A stretch of DNA of 64,000 nt from Castanea sativa (taxonomy: Eukaryota; Streptophyta; Magnoliopsida; Fagales; Fagaceae): the NCBI RefSeq assembly GCF_040712315.1, contig NC_134013.1, forward strand, positions 3,197,001 to 3,261,000, in the 5' to 3' direction. Under the pieces are notes generated by a model. That model saw only the letters and a program-made list of their open reading frames with translations. It was not told the origin of the DNA and searched no databases. This document shows, piece after piece, positions 1 through 12,034 of the stretch (within the stretch, counting starts at the first letter, position 1; each line of letters starts with the position of its first letter). The position numbers and the translations under genes were made by a program.

Positions 1-1605
1 CGGTTGTACAGTTGGGAAGAGGAGAAGCGGACTTGGGTTGTTTCATGGCAAGCCATTCAAAAGCCTTGCACGATTCATGGTGCTTGTGGGGCCAATAGTT
101 TGTGCAATTATGTTAACGGTTCTAACAGGAAATGTTCTTGTCTTCCAGGGTACAAGATGAAAAATCGTACCGACTGGGGTTATGGGTGTGAACCTGAATT
201 TGATTTCTCTTGCAACAAAAATGAGTCTGACTTTTTGCTGCTATCCCACGTTGAATTCTATGGGTATGATGTTGGGTTCTTTCCCAATCGCACCTTTGAT
301 CAATGTACGAATTTATGTTTGGAAGTGTGCAATTGCAGAGCATTCCAATACACCTATCACGAGGATACTGGTTCTTCGAATTGTTACCCTAAGACATTAT
401 TACTGAATGGATATCGTTCTTCAGATTTCAACGGAGACACCTATTTGAAACTGCCAAAAAGCAAATACAATTCATACGTCAATCATATAGAAGAATTCAG
501 TTTAGTTTGCTCAAATGAAGATACGATAGAGTTGGCTAGAATATATGTAAAAGACCGTGTCAATGGGACAGTGCAATTCATGCTTTGGTTTGCCTGTGGA
601 GTGGGAGGACTTGAAGTCTTATGTCTCTTTGTGGTGTGCTGTCTTTTGATCAGAACCCGGAAAATTTCAGGTGCAGACAAGCAAGGCTATATTAGTGCTG
701 CCACAGGATTCAAAAAATTTACTTATGCTGAGCTTAAAAGGGCCACAAAGGGTTTTACTGAAGAGATTGGAAGAGGAGCATGCGGAGCTATATACAAAGG
801 AGTATTGTCTGATAAGCGAGTTGCAGCAATCAAGCGTCTCAATGAAGCTAACCAAGGAGAAGGTGAATTTTTAGCTGAAGTAAGCATCATTGGAAGGATT
901 AACCACATGAACTTAATAGAGATGTGGGGTTATTGTGCTGACGGAAAGCATAGGCTTCTGGTATACGAGTACATGGAGCATGGTTCTTTAGCAGAAAACC
1001 TTTCGGCCGGCACACTTAACTGGCAGAAAAGGTTTGAAATTGCTCAAGGCACTGCAAAAGGCTTAGCTTATTTGCATGATGATTGCTTGGAGTGGGTTTT
1101 ACACTGTGATGTAAAACCTCAAAACATACTTCTAGATTCTAATTATCATCCAAAGGTGGCAGATTTTGGTTTGTCTAAGCTACAAAATAGAGGTGTTTTT
1201 CCTAATTCAACCTTCTCAAAGATAAGAGGAACTCGAGGTTACATGGCTCCAGAGTGGATTTTTAATCTTCCTATTACCTCCAAAGTGGATGTTTATAGTT
1301 ATGGAATTGTTGTGTTGGAAATGGTGACGGGAAAGGGTCCAACTAGAAGTGTTCATGATATAAATGAAGGTGTGGAGATAGAACACGAAAGACTGGTTAC
1401 ATGGGTCAGGGAGAAAAAGAATGGAGAGGTTGCAAACTGGATTGAAGATATCATAGACCCCACAATGGTAGCCGGATGTGATATGGGTAAGATGGAAATT
1501 TTGGTTGAAATGGCTCTGCAGTGTGTAGAGGAAGACAAAGATGCAAGACCCACCATGAGCCAAGTGGTTGAGATGCTTCTTCGCCATGAAAATGATCATC
1601 ACTAA
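1..1605 (+). CDS. RLK1: G-type lectin S-receptor-like kinase, 3' part
   Basis: Membrane receptor-like Ser/Thr kinase of the ZmPK1/SD-2 type. The frame is open from base 1, so the signal peptide and B-lectin domain lie outside the window; the TTG at 4 is not a start. Counting from base 4, residues 22-62 form an EGF-like cysteine cluster, residues 62-170 a PAN/apple-like region, about 190-216 a transmembrane helix (FMLWFACGVGG start), and about 254-525 the kinase. Visible kinase motifs are the glycine loop GRGACG (256-261), Lys277 in VAAIK, HCDVKPQN (367-374), DFG (387-389) and GTRGYMAPEW. HCD replaces HRD, so it is a non-RD kinase, as is common in this family. It ends at TAA 1603-1605 with no internal stop, so the visible part could be functional. 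It is closely similar to the copies at 32 and 58 kb. Ligand unknown. Confidence 0.93.
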   Translation, partial: RLYSWEEEKRTWVVSWQAIQKPCTIHGACGANSLCNYVNGSNRKCSCLPGYKMKNRTDWGYGCEPEFDFSCNKNESDFLLLSHVEFYGYDVGFFPNRTFDQCTNLCLEVCNCRAFQYTYHEDTGSSNCYPKTLLLNGYRSSDFNGDTYLKLPKSKYNSYVNHIEEFSLVCSNEDTIELARIYVKDRVNGTVQFMLWFACGVGGLEVLCLFVVCCLLIRTRKISGADKQGYISAATGFKKFTYAELKRATKGFTEEIGRGACGAIYKGVLSDKRVAAIKRLNEANQGEGEFLAEVSIIGRINHMNLIEMWGYCADGKHRLLVYEYMEHGSLAENLSAGTLNWQKRFEIAQGTAKGLAYLHDDCLEWVLHCDVKPQNILLDSNYHPKVADFGLSKLQNRGVFPNSTFSKIRGTRGYMAPEWIFNLPITSKVDVYSYGIVVLEMVTGKGPTRSVHDINEGVEIEHERLVTWVREKKNGEVANWIEDIIDPTMVAGCDMGKMEILVEMALQCVEEDKDARPTMSQVVEMLLRHENDHH

Positions 1606-3306
1606 CATGGCATGACGGATGTGGTCTTTTCATATTATGCTTAGTTTGATTTTCTCCTACCTATTTAGTGCTGGACATCTCAGTTCATTGAACAATATCC
1701 TCTCCATTTCAAGTGTTTTAAATTTTATTTTATGGATTTAACAATATATAGAGACTACCACAACATTTAAACTTTTTAAATAACATGGTAGTTTGTATTT
1801 CTTTAATTTTGTAAAATTTAATCTTAACTATGAAATTGATCTATTTCAAATAAAAAGAATCTTTTTCTCTGTTTCATTTTCATGGAGTTAACTTCTGTAT
1901 TGCATCATGTATCTTTTGTGAAAGCTTAAGTATTATGCAACTCCTCTGTCTTTTAATATATATTTTCTTGTGTTTTACTGCCATAACCCATAAGTCACGC
2001 TATGTAACGATTTTTTTTTCCACATATCTTTTATTAATTGCATATTCCCTCCTATATTGATAAGTGGTTTTTTTCTTAGTCTTCAAAGACCACAAACAAG
2101 AGCCATCAATATCTATTATTGGTGGGAGATTGAGAGTGATAGGGAGAAAAGATAGACAAAGACAAAGTAAGGAGTAATTGTGATTAAGCCTAGTGGTCGT
2201 CTACAGCAGAACCAGAAAGTCTTGAGCGACTGCATCTCTATGATTGTGTGTAATAAACTACCAAATATAGGAAATATATAGTAATTATCTCTAGGTTAAT
2301 GCTAGACTAAACATACGTAGAATTGTAGCACTTCACTACAATTAAGCTCAGGATTATTTTTGGATTACATTACTTGTTACAAAGGCCTACAATAAATTTG
2401 TCCATTTTGAATCATAATTTCTCTAATATCAATAATATAGCAAACATAAGATATAGTATCTAAAAATAGAACTATAGTAGAGTTTTAGTGGAGGGATGCG
2501 TAGTGTGCAATGTGTCTTCATCTTGGATAATCCTACGATAAATGTAGCTTGGAAGTTGGTTGTCCAAATTTAAATGCCGGGTCAAATGGGGCATATTACC
2601 TTGTTGGGTTGGGCCCACTATGGGCTCTCGTTTGGGCCAAACCCAGCCATTGCCTGAAGGTTAAATTTCCGAAACAACAAATACTTATCAAACCTTGTAA
2701 AAGTATACAAGTGGGTTTTATAATTCGTGAGCCCTTTGTTGTAAACCGTTCAACGGGTTTGACTTGATTGACTAATAAAGTTGGCTATAAATTAATCTAA
2801 TATTTGGTCAAATTTATTCTACTCTGCCTTTATCGAATTTGACCACTAGAGTTTGCTGCCCAATAAGAGTAACAAATATTGCTGCATGCAATTATGAGTG
2901 TGCTTCATACATGATTATCAATATAGTGATCACACTAAAATGGATTTTATTTTTATTCTTTATAGTTTATAATCTCCTGTTCAGTCAGAATTTAGCCTTG
3001 CATATACATAGCATAATTTCATTTCATGAATGCAACTAAGTTTAGTTTCTATATTTTAATTTTTGTTTAATTTACTTTTACATAAAGTTGTACCTTGTCT
3101 GAGTTTAGTTTAATTATGTTTAATCACGTTCAATCATCCGTACATCATTATGTCTTGGTTAAAGTTATCTTACTTTTAGCAAAAAAAAAGAAAGGAAAAA
3201 GTTGAGATAATATCAAACCCTTGAATCAAACTCACTATATCGACACAAAATAATAACTTTTTATTTGAAAAAGAAAAAAGAAAAGAAAAGAAAAAAAATA
3301 ACAATC
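1606..3306. other. RLK1 3' flank, no gene
   Basis: AT-rich downstream and intergenic DNA. The short frames present (for example at 2549-2767 and 2839-3039) have no recognisable domain. The only structured part is the duplicated block at about 2480-2790, listed separately. Confidence 0.6.
2480..2790. repeat. RLK downstream duplicated block, copy 1
   Basis: Contains a phrase built around TTGTTGGGTTGGGCCCACTA followed by GGGCCAAACCCAGCC. The same phrase recurs at about 36640-36890 downstream of RLK2, more diverged at 35630-35760, and at 63800-63930 downstream of RLK3. Its position after each kinase shows that the duplication units carried 3' flanking DNA as well as the gene. Confidence 0.65.
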
Positions 3307-4298
3307 TGTTAGGATATATGTAGTTTACTTATTAGGAACATATGTCATTATTTTATGTAATTACATATCCTTTGACAAAATGCACTTGTATTTGGGTAGA
3401 TTTAGGATGTTTTTAATAATTCAAGAAACAATGTTTCAAGATCAAGTATTAAAGCCATGCAAGTCTGTTCCAGAAACAAGCTGAAGAAGTGCCTGTCATT
3501 GAAGCTCGATAGTTAGCATCTATCAAGCTTAAGAAGCTGTTCCAGCCCCGTGACTCGACAGCTTCTCGACAAATGCTATCTGTCGAGGTTTAAGAAAAAT
3601 AAAATTTCTGATATGTTTTCTTCCAATCCGTGAATATGTCTTTGAGCTTTCTTTTCTTATAACCATATACATATAAAAAGATTATTTTAAGGGCCGTATC
3701 TGGTTACACAGCTGAGAGCACAGTTGCACAAGAGCATAATTCCACAAGTGTGACCGGAAACCTAGTTTATCATAATTCTTGAAGAAGCTGCTGTGTTTGT
3801 ACACTGTAGGGTTTTATGACCAAGTAACTTCACGATCTTCATCTGTTGAAGAGAAGAAGAACTTTGCAGTCAACATCTTCCTCAAGTTGGTGATTGAAGT
3901 CGCGTACTAGAATCCGCGCAATTGGTTAGTCACGTACTGGGAGCCATGCATCAAAGGAGAGATTGTCATTACAGAACAAGTTCAATTGGGTATTGAGATA
4001 AGGGTTCAACTATAGGTTAGTATAAAGTACTGTGATTCCTTTACTTGTAACCACTTGTTTTGATAATAGTGGATTCTCGGGAGTAGTGACCTTAAAATCA
4101 CCCGATGAGGTTTTTGCCTTGGAGGTTTTCCCCATTCGTAAACAAATCACCGTGTCAAATTTATTTTCCACTGCATTTAGTTTATTGGTGATTTGTTTAT
4201 GCTACCACGTGTTTGTATGTTAAATTGATTAATTAATTAAATTTGGCTAATTAATCAATTAATCCACCACAAATGGTCAATACGTTTTTGGCCTATCA
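3307..4298 (+). mobile_element. Solo LTR, copia-like, 992 bp
   Basis: Begins TGTTAGGATATATG and ends GGCCTATCA (TG...CA). It is flanked by a perfect 5-bp target duplication CAATC at 3302-3306 and 4299-4303, and no internal retroelement sequence is present. It is related, in the opposite orientation, to the LTR inserted in RLK2 (32645-33598): both share the stretch around TTGTATTTGGGTAGATYTAGGATG, repeated TCGA-containing motifs, and the late phrase around TTAGTCACGTACTGGGA. Solo LTRs arise by recombination between the two LTRs of one element. Confidence 0.88.
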
Positions 4299-4303
4299 CA
4301 ATC

Positions 4304-6290
4304 TTTTAAAGCCTAATAGAGTCTATAATGCCATAAGTTGTGTACCATATATTTTTTGGGATAAGACCAAAAAATATATAGTTTCACAGGAATAATTCTT
4401 AATATATAGCCAAGAGTTTTATAATTTAACTGATTATTTTTGGTGATTTCAATTAATATGTTTAAAATTCAAACCCGATCTCTCATTGTAATTATCAAAA
4501 ACTAAAAAAAAAAAAAGTCTCATAACTCATTATATGTAACTATTTTATATAAATAAAAATGTTCCTTTGTTTTTCCTTTTCTTTTTAAAACTAAAAAACA
4601 CAGTGACTTAGAGCATTTACATACAATTTTGTAAAAATTCTCTATTTTAAACTACCAAAAAGTTACCATATTTGCTTTATATAATCACTTTTACAATGCA
4701 TCATACATGTAACACCCGCCTCACTTAAATTTAATTTAATTGTTTCTTGAGTGGAATTAACGAATTATTTAATTTATTTTGAAGTTGATATTATTTTATA
4801 TTATAATATCTACAAAGAAAAAAAAAAAAAAGATGTAACGTGGAGAGTTATTTTGTGAATTATTCATATCAAACTTTTAGTCTCCTTATTAGTTAAAAAA
4901 TGATAAGAGTTTAAAACTTATTTAGATTAGAAGGTTTTTTTTTTTTTTTGAGTAAAGACTTGAAAGCATATTTAAGTTTTATAGACTTCTTCGAGACTGG
5001 AGAGATAAGTTTTAGTAGGTTTTAAATTCTAGCCCAAGTAGAAAATGTATTTAACGTGTAAAACTGATTTTATTTAAGAGTACTATTTGGAGTGGGATTG
5101 ATCTTCCTAGACTGAATTAGAGTGTTATTTTAGAGGGACAAATTAGACATTTGAGAAGCTTAGCTAAGGTTGTTTTAGTAATTGTAGTTAAACCGTAACA
5201 TGTCCCTGCCGTTACATATATAAAAATATATTTATAATTACTAGGTCTTTTTAAATCAGCCACATGAAAGGAAATTTTCTTGTATTTATCTTGAGAGCGG
5301 CGACTTACTATTCCTTAATTGCTAATCTTCACGAGGATGAAACCGTAGAGGTAATCCTTTATTTGTTGAAGTTGATCATTCAGTCTATTATAGCATGTTA
5401 ATAATAATAATATAGATAGATAATATACTTAATTGGCTAAGGTCCTTCTCAAAAAAAAAAGAAAAAAAAAAGGCTAAGGTGGATGATTGTTAGGGAATAT
5501 CATAATGGGTCCACGTCCCATAGATTTAATTCAATTGAATAGTACATTGAACTTCTCTTGGGTTTCTATATGCATGTTTAGCATGTACTGAGGGTAGTAT
5601 TGTATTGGTTACCCGTTGAATTTGAAGACCTTTGGTCTAACAATGGTTTAGATATATTAGATTAAATTTCTAATAACTAGTACATGATTTCCTTGTGTTG
5701 CCAACAGATTCTAATATATACATGGAGCACTTATAGACGTCCTAGGGTGGTGTTCAGGTGCTCCACATGAAAATAACACCATAAAACTATGGTCAGTAAA
5801 TGAAATAGACCTTCTTGTACACTTTATCTATCAGAGGTTTAATTGAAATTTAAATTGCCTACTTATAGTTTGAAATCTCATGATACAAGTGTCAAATTTC
5901 AAATCACTAGTAAGTTACTTAAATTTCGACTAAACTACAGATGAGTAAGTTGTAATTTGCTCTAAATAATTTTATGTTTTGACTAATGATAAAGTTAATG
6001 TATGTCTTAAAGGTATTGATTTATGATATATTTTTAGAGATTTTTTATGATAAAAGTAAAAAGTCATTAAGTTTTCTTTGACATTAATAATTGCTTTGAG
6101 AACTTAACATGAATTTTTGAGTAAAATAGAAAACTGAAAAGTCGGTGTGGGATTCTTGAACAACACTAGTAACAGACCCATCTCTTTTTTTTTCCAATGT
6201 GCATCTCTCGAGTTATTGACTAGAATATCATGCCTCTTTTCTTTTCCAAAATTTTGGCCAATCTTACACGCGGAAGATCACTACAAACTC
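4304..6290. other. Intergenic, no gene
   Basis: AT-rich DNA with homopolymer runs (4504-4517, 4818-4832, 4933-4948, 5450-5470). No coding frame or RNA gene is recognised. A possible second LTR at 4708-5216 is listed separately. Confidence 0.5.
4708..5216. mobile_element. Possible solo LTR (TGTAACACCCG...CCGTTACA)
   Basis: The stretch starts TGTAACACCCGCC and ends CCTGCCGTTACA, the terminal style of many plant chromovirus LTRs. The flanking five bases (ATACA and TATAT) do not match, so no target duplication supports it and the ends may be coincidental. Confidence 0.3.
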
Positions 6291-6441
6291 TTTCAATATA
6301 AAATTCAGAATTGAAGTATTGGAATGATACAATTATGTGGGACAACGAATGACCTAATGGATGAAAGTGACATTTCACATTGATGTAATTCTAGAAACTC
6401 TAAATTCTAAGCAGGTGGGAAATTTTTGTATGGTACCAACA
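6290..6441. repeat. RLK upstream-type repeat unit, copy near the copia fragment
   Basis: Shares GACCTAATGGATGAAAGTGA and GTGGGAAATTTTTGTATGG with repeats at 47925-48235 and 54690-54980. It ends where the truncated copia sequence begins and supports a common segmental origin for the three places. Confidence 0.6.
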
Positions 6442-6494
6442 TTAAAAAAAGAAAAAAGAAAAAAGAAAAAAAGAAATTAATGTGAAGGTGCTTT

Positions 6495-7732
6495 ATGATG
6501 AAGTGTGCGTTCAAGGTAATGGATAAATGCTTGTGGTACCTTGATAGTGGATTCTCACGACACATGACTGGAGATCGCTCTCTGTTTAAGGTCTTCAAGT
6601 CTAAGAAATGTGCTAATGTCACTTTTAGTGATGGGAGCAAATCACAGATTAAAGGAAAGGGAATCATCTCTTTACTTGGATTGCCAGGTATTGCAAATGT
6701 GCTATACATAGAAGGCCTGAGAGTGAACTGTTGAGTATAAGCTAGATATGTGATCAAGACTTCATGGTGCTGTTTTCCAAAGGAAAATGTCTTGTGTTGG
6801 ACGAATTTGGAAAGAAACTCATAATTGGTGTTCTCACTTTAGATAATTGTTATGGTCTGGTACCTGATGCTGATATTGTGTGCAATAGTATTCATTTACT
6901 AAACGAATATCTATGGCACCAAAGGATGGGACATGCTAGTTACAAATATCTCTCAATTGTATCTAAGCATGAATTAGTGTTGGAGATGCCAAAGCTTAGT
7001 AGAGTGGACAATGTTGTGTGTGGACCGTGCCAACTTAGGAAACAGACAAAAGCTAAACATCTAGGCACTCAGACATCTGCTTCATCTAGACCATTGGAGC
7101 TACTACATGTGGATCTCATAGGTCCAACTCAAACCAAGTCTCTTGGGGGAAAGAGATATATCATGGTTGTAGTAGATGACTTCACTAGGTACTCTTGGAT
7201 TATCCTTCTAAGATCCAAGTCAGATGCTCTTGAGCACATCGAAGCCTTGTGCACAAGATTGCAAAATGAGAAGAGCTTAAAGGTTGATCGAATTTGAAGT
7301 GATCATGGCAAAGAATTCAAAAATTCATACATGGAGTCCTTTTGCACTAGTTTGGGTATATCTCAAGAATTCTCGGCTTCTATTACTCCTCAGCAGAATG
7401 GTGTAGTAGAAAAGAAGAATAGGGTGATTCAGGAGATGGCTAAGGCTATGCTGCACAACAAGGGTATGGCCAGAAACTTGTGGGGAGAAGCCGTCTATCA
7501 CATGGTTAACAGGGTATATTTTAGACTCGGTACTAAAAAGACTCCCTATGAGCTATGGAAGGGAAAGAAGCCGAATGTCAAGCATTTCAGAATCTTTGGA
7601 AGTACTTGCTTCATTCTCAATAATAGAGAGAATGTGGGAAAATTTGACTCTCAAAGCGATGAAAGAATATTTTTGGGACACTCTTCCACAAGCAAGGCTT
7701 ACCGGGTATACAACAAGAGAACCAAGAAGTGA
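6495..7732 (+). pseudogene. Copia protease-integrase remnant
   Basis: Reads in three successive open pieces (6495-6734, 6764-7297, 7331-7732). The first contains WYLDSGFSRHMTG: the protease Asp-Ser-Gly is present, while the position usually occupied by Cys is Phe. The second has LWHQRMGHASY...VCGPCQ (the His-His-Cys-Cys zinc region) and LLHVDLIGPTQTKSLGGKRY with VVVDDFTRYSW, the first integrase Asp region. The third has PQQNGVVEKKNRVIQEMAKA, containing the catalytic Glu. A TGA at 7295-7297 interrupts the sequence just before SDHGKEF, which carries the second catalytic Asp; a CGA to TGA change is the simplest explanation. The break after 6734 is a frame change. Confidence 0.87.
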
Positions 7733-8400
7733 TGGAAATTGTAAATGTTGTTATCAATGAAGCTTCGGAGTCCTATTCTGAGAATGTTAGTGAAGGAATC
7801 CCTAAAGAAATTCTTCCTCTCGAGCCCAAGGACATTCAAGAACCTGGTGATCAAGAGCTTGCCTCTCCAAGTACTCCCAGTACTTTAAGTGTTGTAGAAG
7901 GTTCAACAGACAGATTTACCTCACTTGACTCTAAGTCTCATAAAGAGAAAAGATCTTCCTCTAGAATTCAGTTGAATCATCATCCTGAAACTATAGTGGG
8001 AAATATGAATGAACTTACACTGAGGAAACACACAATTGATAAATGTGTTGCTAACTTTGTGTCTTACTCTTTTTATTTGTCGCAGGTTGAACCTACAAAG
8101 GTTGAGGAAGCACTTCAGGATGAAAGCTAGGTGGAGGCTATGCATGATGAATTGCTTTAATTTCAAAGGAATGATGTCTGGACACTAGTGCCTAGACTAG
8201 AGGGTGAGCACATCATCGGCACAAAGTGGATTTTTTGCAATAAGACTGATGAGGGGGGCAATGTGATTCGCAACAAGGCTTGACTTGTGGCTCAAGGATA
8301 CTCACAAATGGAAGGAGTGGACTATGATAAGACATTTGCTCCAGTAGCCCACATGGAATCCATTAGATTCTTCTAGCCTTAGCATGCTATTTGAAGTTCA
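7733..8400 (+). pseudogene. Copia linker and truncated reverse transcriptase
   Basis: A Ser/Pro/Glu-rich linker (7729-8130) leads into the conserved copia RT entry: a WVEAMHDEL-like start, GTKWIF at about 8220, AQGYSQMEGVDYDKTFAPVA at about 8290-8352, and MESIRFF. Stops occur at 8128 (TAG just before WVEAM) and near 8281. Homology ends at about 8400, before the RT catalytic YVDD region, so the element is 3' truncated. Confidence 0.82.
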
Positions 8401-10669
8401 AGCTTTACCAAATTTCTCAAGGTAAGATTCAATTTTTAAAAAATCATGAAACCAAAAATAAATGCAAAAGAGTAACAGGACCATGAAAATCAATTAATTT
8501 GTGTTGTGTTCACATATTTAGTACTATGAAATATAAGTATGTCCAACTCTCCCACTGTCTTCCGCTCATCAATAGTGCGATATTAAATCATGGTGTGGGC
8601 AAGTGTGCATGCACGTGTCTTATAGATGATTTAAAACCATGGTAGAATATGACTTTACATTGTGTATCAAATATTCTCTCTACTTATATACCAAAAATAA
8701 AAACTATCCAATGAAATTACCTAAACATAAATCATATTTAATCCCCTAATTTAAAAAGAAAAAAAAAAACCCATAGGGGTTTCTGCATCTCGATGGTGGT
8801 GGGAGGCCAATATGATGGAGGCGGCAACCCCTTGGATTTATCTTTCTCTTTCTTTCAAATGTTTTGTCAGTCTTAGGTCTTTTATAATGAAACAATGCGT
8901 TTTTATTTTGTAGAGAAACAATGTGTTTTATTTAACAATCCACAACATTTTTGTGTCTCTCTATCTCTTTCCAATGCCTTATCTGGTTAGTTATTACTAT
9001 TAGTCCTTAATTATTATTATTTTGCTTTTTTAAAAAAAATATTAAAGTGGTGGGTATGCTAAAAGACATGAAAAAGAGAGAAATATGTGATGTAAGCTTA
9101 GGCAATTAATGAGAGACTAATGAGATAACAATAAAATAAGTTAATGTAAACTTTTGGATAACAGTAAAAAAAACTAAACGAAAGAGGTAAAAAAATGCTA
9201 AATGTAAAATTAGAGAGTCTCTTGGCAAAACCTCATGCACTCCTGCATGAGATCTTTGCTTATATATATATATATATATTAATGATTATTCATTTATAAC
9301 TCTTAATCACTAATCAGCATGAGTCTAAAAAAACTTTGTGATAGGACTTTATCAAACACACAAAATAAGCATAGATTTTTTTAAAATTTTATCTTTATTT
9401 TTTTAAAGGATATTGCTATTGTGTTTATCCTTATAAGAATTTAAGCATAGAATAAATTTTCATTATTTTTGTCAATTTTTCTTTGATTCCCTTATAATTT
9501 ATATATTGTGCTAGTTTAAATGAATTTTTTGTCAAGCTTTCAGATGATTGATTTTAGATAAGATGTTCAACTTTTATACGCCAAGAGTTGACTGTAAGTC
9601 TTGTACATGGAACAAATAGAGATGAGAAATTAAGAATATGGTCCATTTTGGTCAGCCTTAGCTTGATCTGTCTAGACATCAATTTTCTCTCTTGCCAAAA
9701 GTCTAACTTATTTTAGGCGGAAATTTCCTTGATTATTACTTGTATACAAAATTTCAGGATCATTAAATTGGAATAGGTCCCTTATTGACCTAACCAATTG
9801 GAATAGGATGGAATTTCTTCCCATCCACACTAAACGTTGTATACACTCCAAATTTTTTCTACATCTCACTATGATACATTTTTGATAGGTGTCATCCAAG
9901 TCCAACATGATTGAGAGTTGTAGTTGAGACTATGACCCAGAAGCTTTACTATTCAATACTTTGCATAAACACTCATTTGATGTAACATGAGACTATGAAA
10001 TTTGACACTGTATACACTGGGGTTTGTTCTTGATGTTGTGAAATTGCTGTAGGTACTAAAAACTCTTGTTTGATTAGTTGGCAAGTAATGTTCTTTAAGC
10101 GTGAAAAGTCTACAATGGATAACTTTTATGTTCCTACAATAAATTTTTTGGAGAGAAAATTGTTAGCCCCCTCATCCCATTGGGACCCCCTATTTATACA
10201 AAGGAAAAAGGGTCTAATATTCCTAAGTGTGACTTAGTTACATGGAATTTTTGTGCAATTGTGTCTAGATTTCTTTTAAAAATTTAATTATAATTTTAAA
10301 CTCTAATTTGGTGATTTTTATATGATTTTTGTGGTTTGATTTTGATTTAGTAAAGACATATTAACCAAAAGAAACAAAGGTAGAGCTATTAAAGAAATCT
10401 ATACTTTCAGATTAGTAATTACAGATGGCTAATGGTGCATTGTCATTTGTGGTTATGGTATGAATAAGCTGTATGTTGTTTGGGTGACTGATTAAGGCAA
10501 AGCAATTAACCATGTTAAATGGGATTAGCAACTTTTTCTTTCTCCTTTACCATTTGTGGTATGTATATGCCTTTTTCACATATTCTCAAGTGAAGTACCC
10601 ATTAGGATTTCCCTTAATTATGATAAACATATTAGTTTTTTTTAAAGGAATTTTTATATTTCTTAAATG

Positions 10670-10712
<43 letters not shown>
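10670..10712. repeat. Compound microsatellite (TA)n(CA)n
   Basis: TATATATATA passes directly into an ACACAC run, ending before CATGTCGAGG. Confidence 0.9.
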
Positions 10713-10860
10713 TGTCGAGGGCCATGTAGCTAAACTGGCACCTCCCCATACATAAAGTGTCAGGGGTTCAAGGGAAAAAATGTTCAAATTGTGGGAGTTA
10801 GGGAAAAAATGTTTAAGTTGCAGGGTTAGTAGCATATTGTAATTATTTCTAAAACGAAAA
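10713..10860 (+). mobile_element. SINE-like fragment with tRNA promoter boxes
   Basis: A perfect match to the pol III A-box consensus, TAGCTAAACTGG at 10727-10738, is followed 26 bases later by GGTTCAAGGGA (10765-10775), a diverged B box. This spacing is usual for tRNA-derived plant SINEs. No convincing tail or target duplication was seen, so the ends are approximate. Confidence 0.4.
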
Positions 10861-11702
10861 AAGATATATATTTTTTTCCTTGAGCTAAAGCAGTTGCAAT
10901 GGAAGTGTGGAGTGGATGGTTTTTTTTTAGTCCTAGAGTATTTTGGATTGTTTCAAATGAGTAATGGCTCCTATTAGGTCCTAAATTTTTTGGTTGATTG
11001 ATTTTGTTATCTATAACTTGATTCTTCTTTACCTAATAAAGTTTGGAATTTTCTGTAAGTTCAATTTTTCTTCAAGAAAATGAATAGAAATCTCCCTTCA
11101 TGTTCATGCTCATGTTAATGTTCATATTTGTATCTTTTGCAATACTCAATAAGTTGTTTACTCATTTTGTGAATTATCAATTGTAGTAAAAAAAAAAAAA
11201 GTATAAACACAATACTATTCACTTAAATTAACATGAAAATTAAATCTATTAGATTAAGAAAATGGACATGGAAATGAAAATTTCACAAAGCATTTCTTAA
11301 ATAGAATTAAAATAATTGTTACTCAATATTGTTTATCAAGCAATCATGTACTAACTAACCACATTCCAATCATTACGTGCATAACAAGGTGATGAAATGG
11401 TTGTTCAGTTTATTTAAGAAATGTGATCTAGTTAATAAAAATTAAAAAAATACAATAACTTTCATGTGTAGTTGTGAATTATACCTTTATGTATATCTTA
11501 TGCATTTTATGAGTTTTATTTAATATAAATGTGTTTCATAAAATTAACAAAATTTATCATAAAACCCTTCATTGTATTTTTTAGAATCACTACATAAAAA
11601 TGAAAGAAGTTTTTTTCCCAAAAAAATGTTCTCCAGTCATAATATTTACCAAAATAGATCATACCCAAAAAAAAAAGCGTGCAACACACGGGCCAATAAC
11701 CA

Positions 11703-11705
<3 letters not shown>

Positions 11706-11736
<31 letters not shown>
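11706..11736. repeat. (TA)n run at the left border of the pararetrovirus
   Basis: 31 bases of alternating T and A. Viral-type sequence starts immediately to the right. The matching right border is the (TA)n at 18836-18918. Confidence 0.95.
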
Positions 11737-11738
<2 letters not shown>

Positions 11739-11739
11739 T

Positions 11740-12030
11740 AGATGTCAGCCAAGAATTGTGGAAAGATTACCACTTCTGTGAATGTATAGATAGAATTTCT
11801 GTTTTTGTAAATAAATCGTATGCTTCAGCTGTCCGCCATCTACAATGGACAAAACATGATGACCCAAGAATATTTCTCACAAGAGATCCTGTTTATGAAC
11901 CATTGTTATATTGTGATTTCTGCAATCAATATTCAACTTATCATTAGCATGAATGTAATGATGATCCCCTATGGGATCCTTATGAAGGTTATCCATCAAA
12001 TGCTACAGACATTGATTGACCTCCATCGTT
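11740..12030 (+). pseudogene. Pararetroviral ORF 3'-terminal fragment
   Basis: An open stretch (frame of 11600-11947) followed in frame by further readable codons after a TAG at 11945-11947. It contains a small Cys/His cluster (YCDFCNQ...H) and acidic DDPLWDP-type residues. It lies just upstream of the viral promoter, where the end of the last ORF of a circular genome would be. The 5' part of the same ORF is probably the region at 17690-18835, on the other side of the integration. No domain of known function is recognised. Confidence 0.55.
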
Positions 12031-12034
12031 AAAA

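Larger units (their letters stand above)
6487..8400 (+). mobile_element. Truncated Ty1-copia pol fragment
   Basis: Internal piece of a Ty1-copia polyprotein containing the protease active site, GAG-pre-integrase zinc region, integrase core, a linker and the very start of reverse transcriptase. No gag, no LTR and no primer-binding site flank it, and the RT is cut after about 60 residues. Stops and frameshifts at about 6734, 7297, 7732, 8130, 8283 and 8375 make it dead. It abuts a purine-rich run at 6445-6478 on the left. Confidence 0.88.
8401..11705. other. Intergenic, no gene; simple repeats and one SINE-like trace
   Basis: About 3.3 kb of AT-rich DNA. It holds a short (TA)n at about 9258-9280, a (TA)n(CA)n run at about 10670-10712 and a SINE-like segment just after it. 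The small frames here (for example 9708-9908 minus) carry no recognisable domain and look random. Confidence 0.5.

Noticed and set aside
1216..1608. 130-codon minus-strand frame opposite RLK1
   Set aside because: It is the shadow of the conserved kinase codons; similar shadows occur opposite RLK2 (35030-35392) and RLK3 (60685-60948), and it has no domain of its own.
4708..5216. Firm call of a chromovirus solo LTR
   Set aside because: The termini look right but no target duplication matches, so it is listed only at low confidence.
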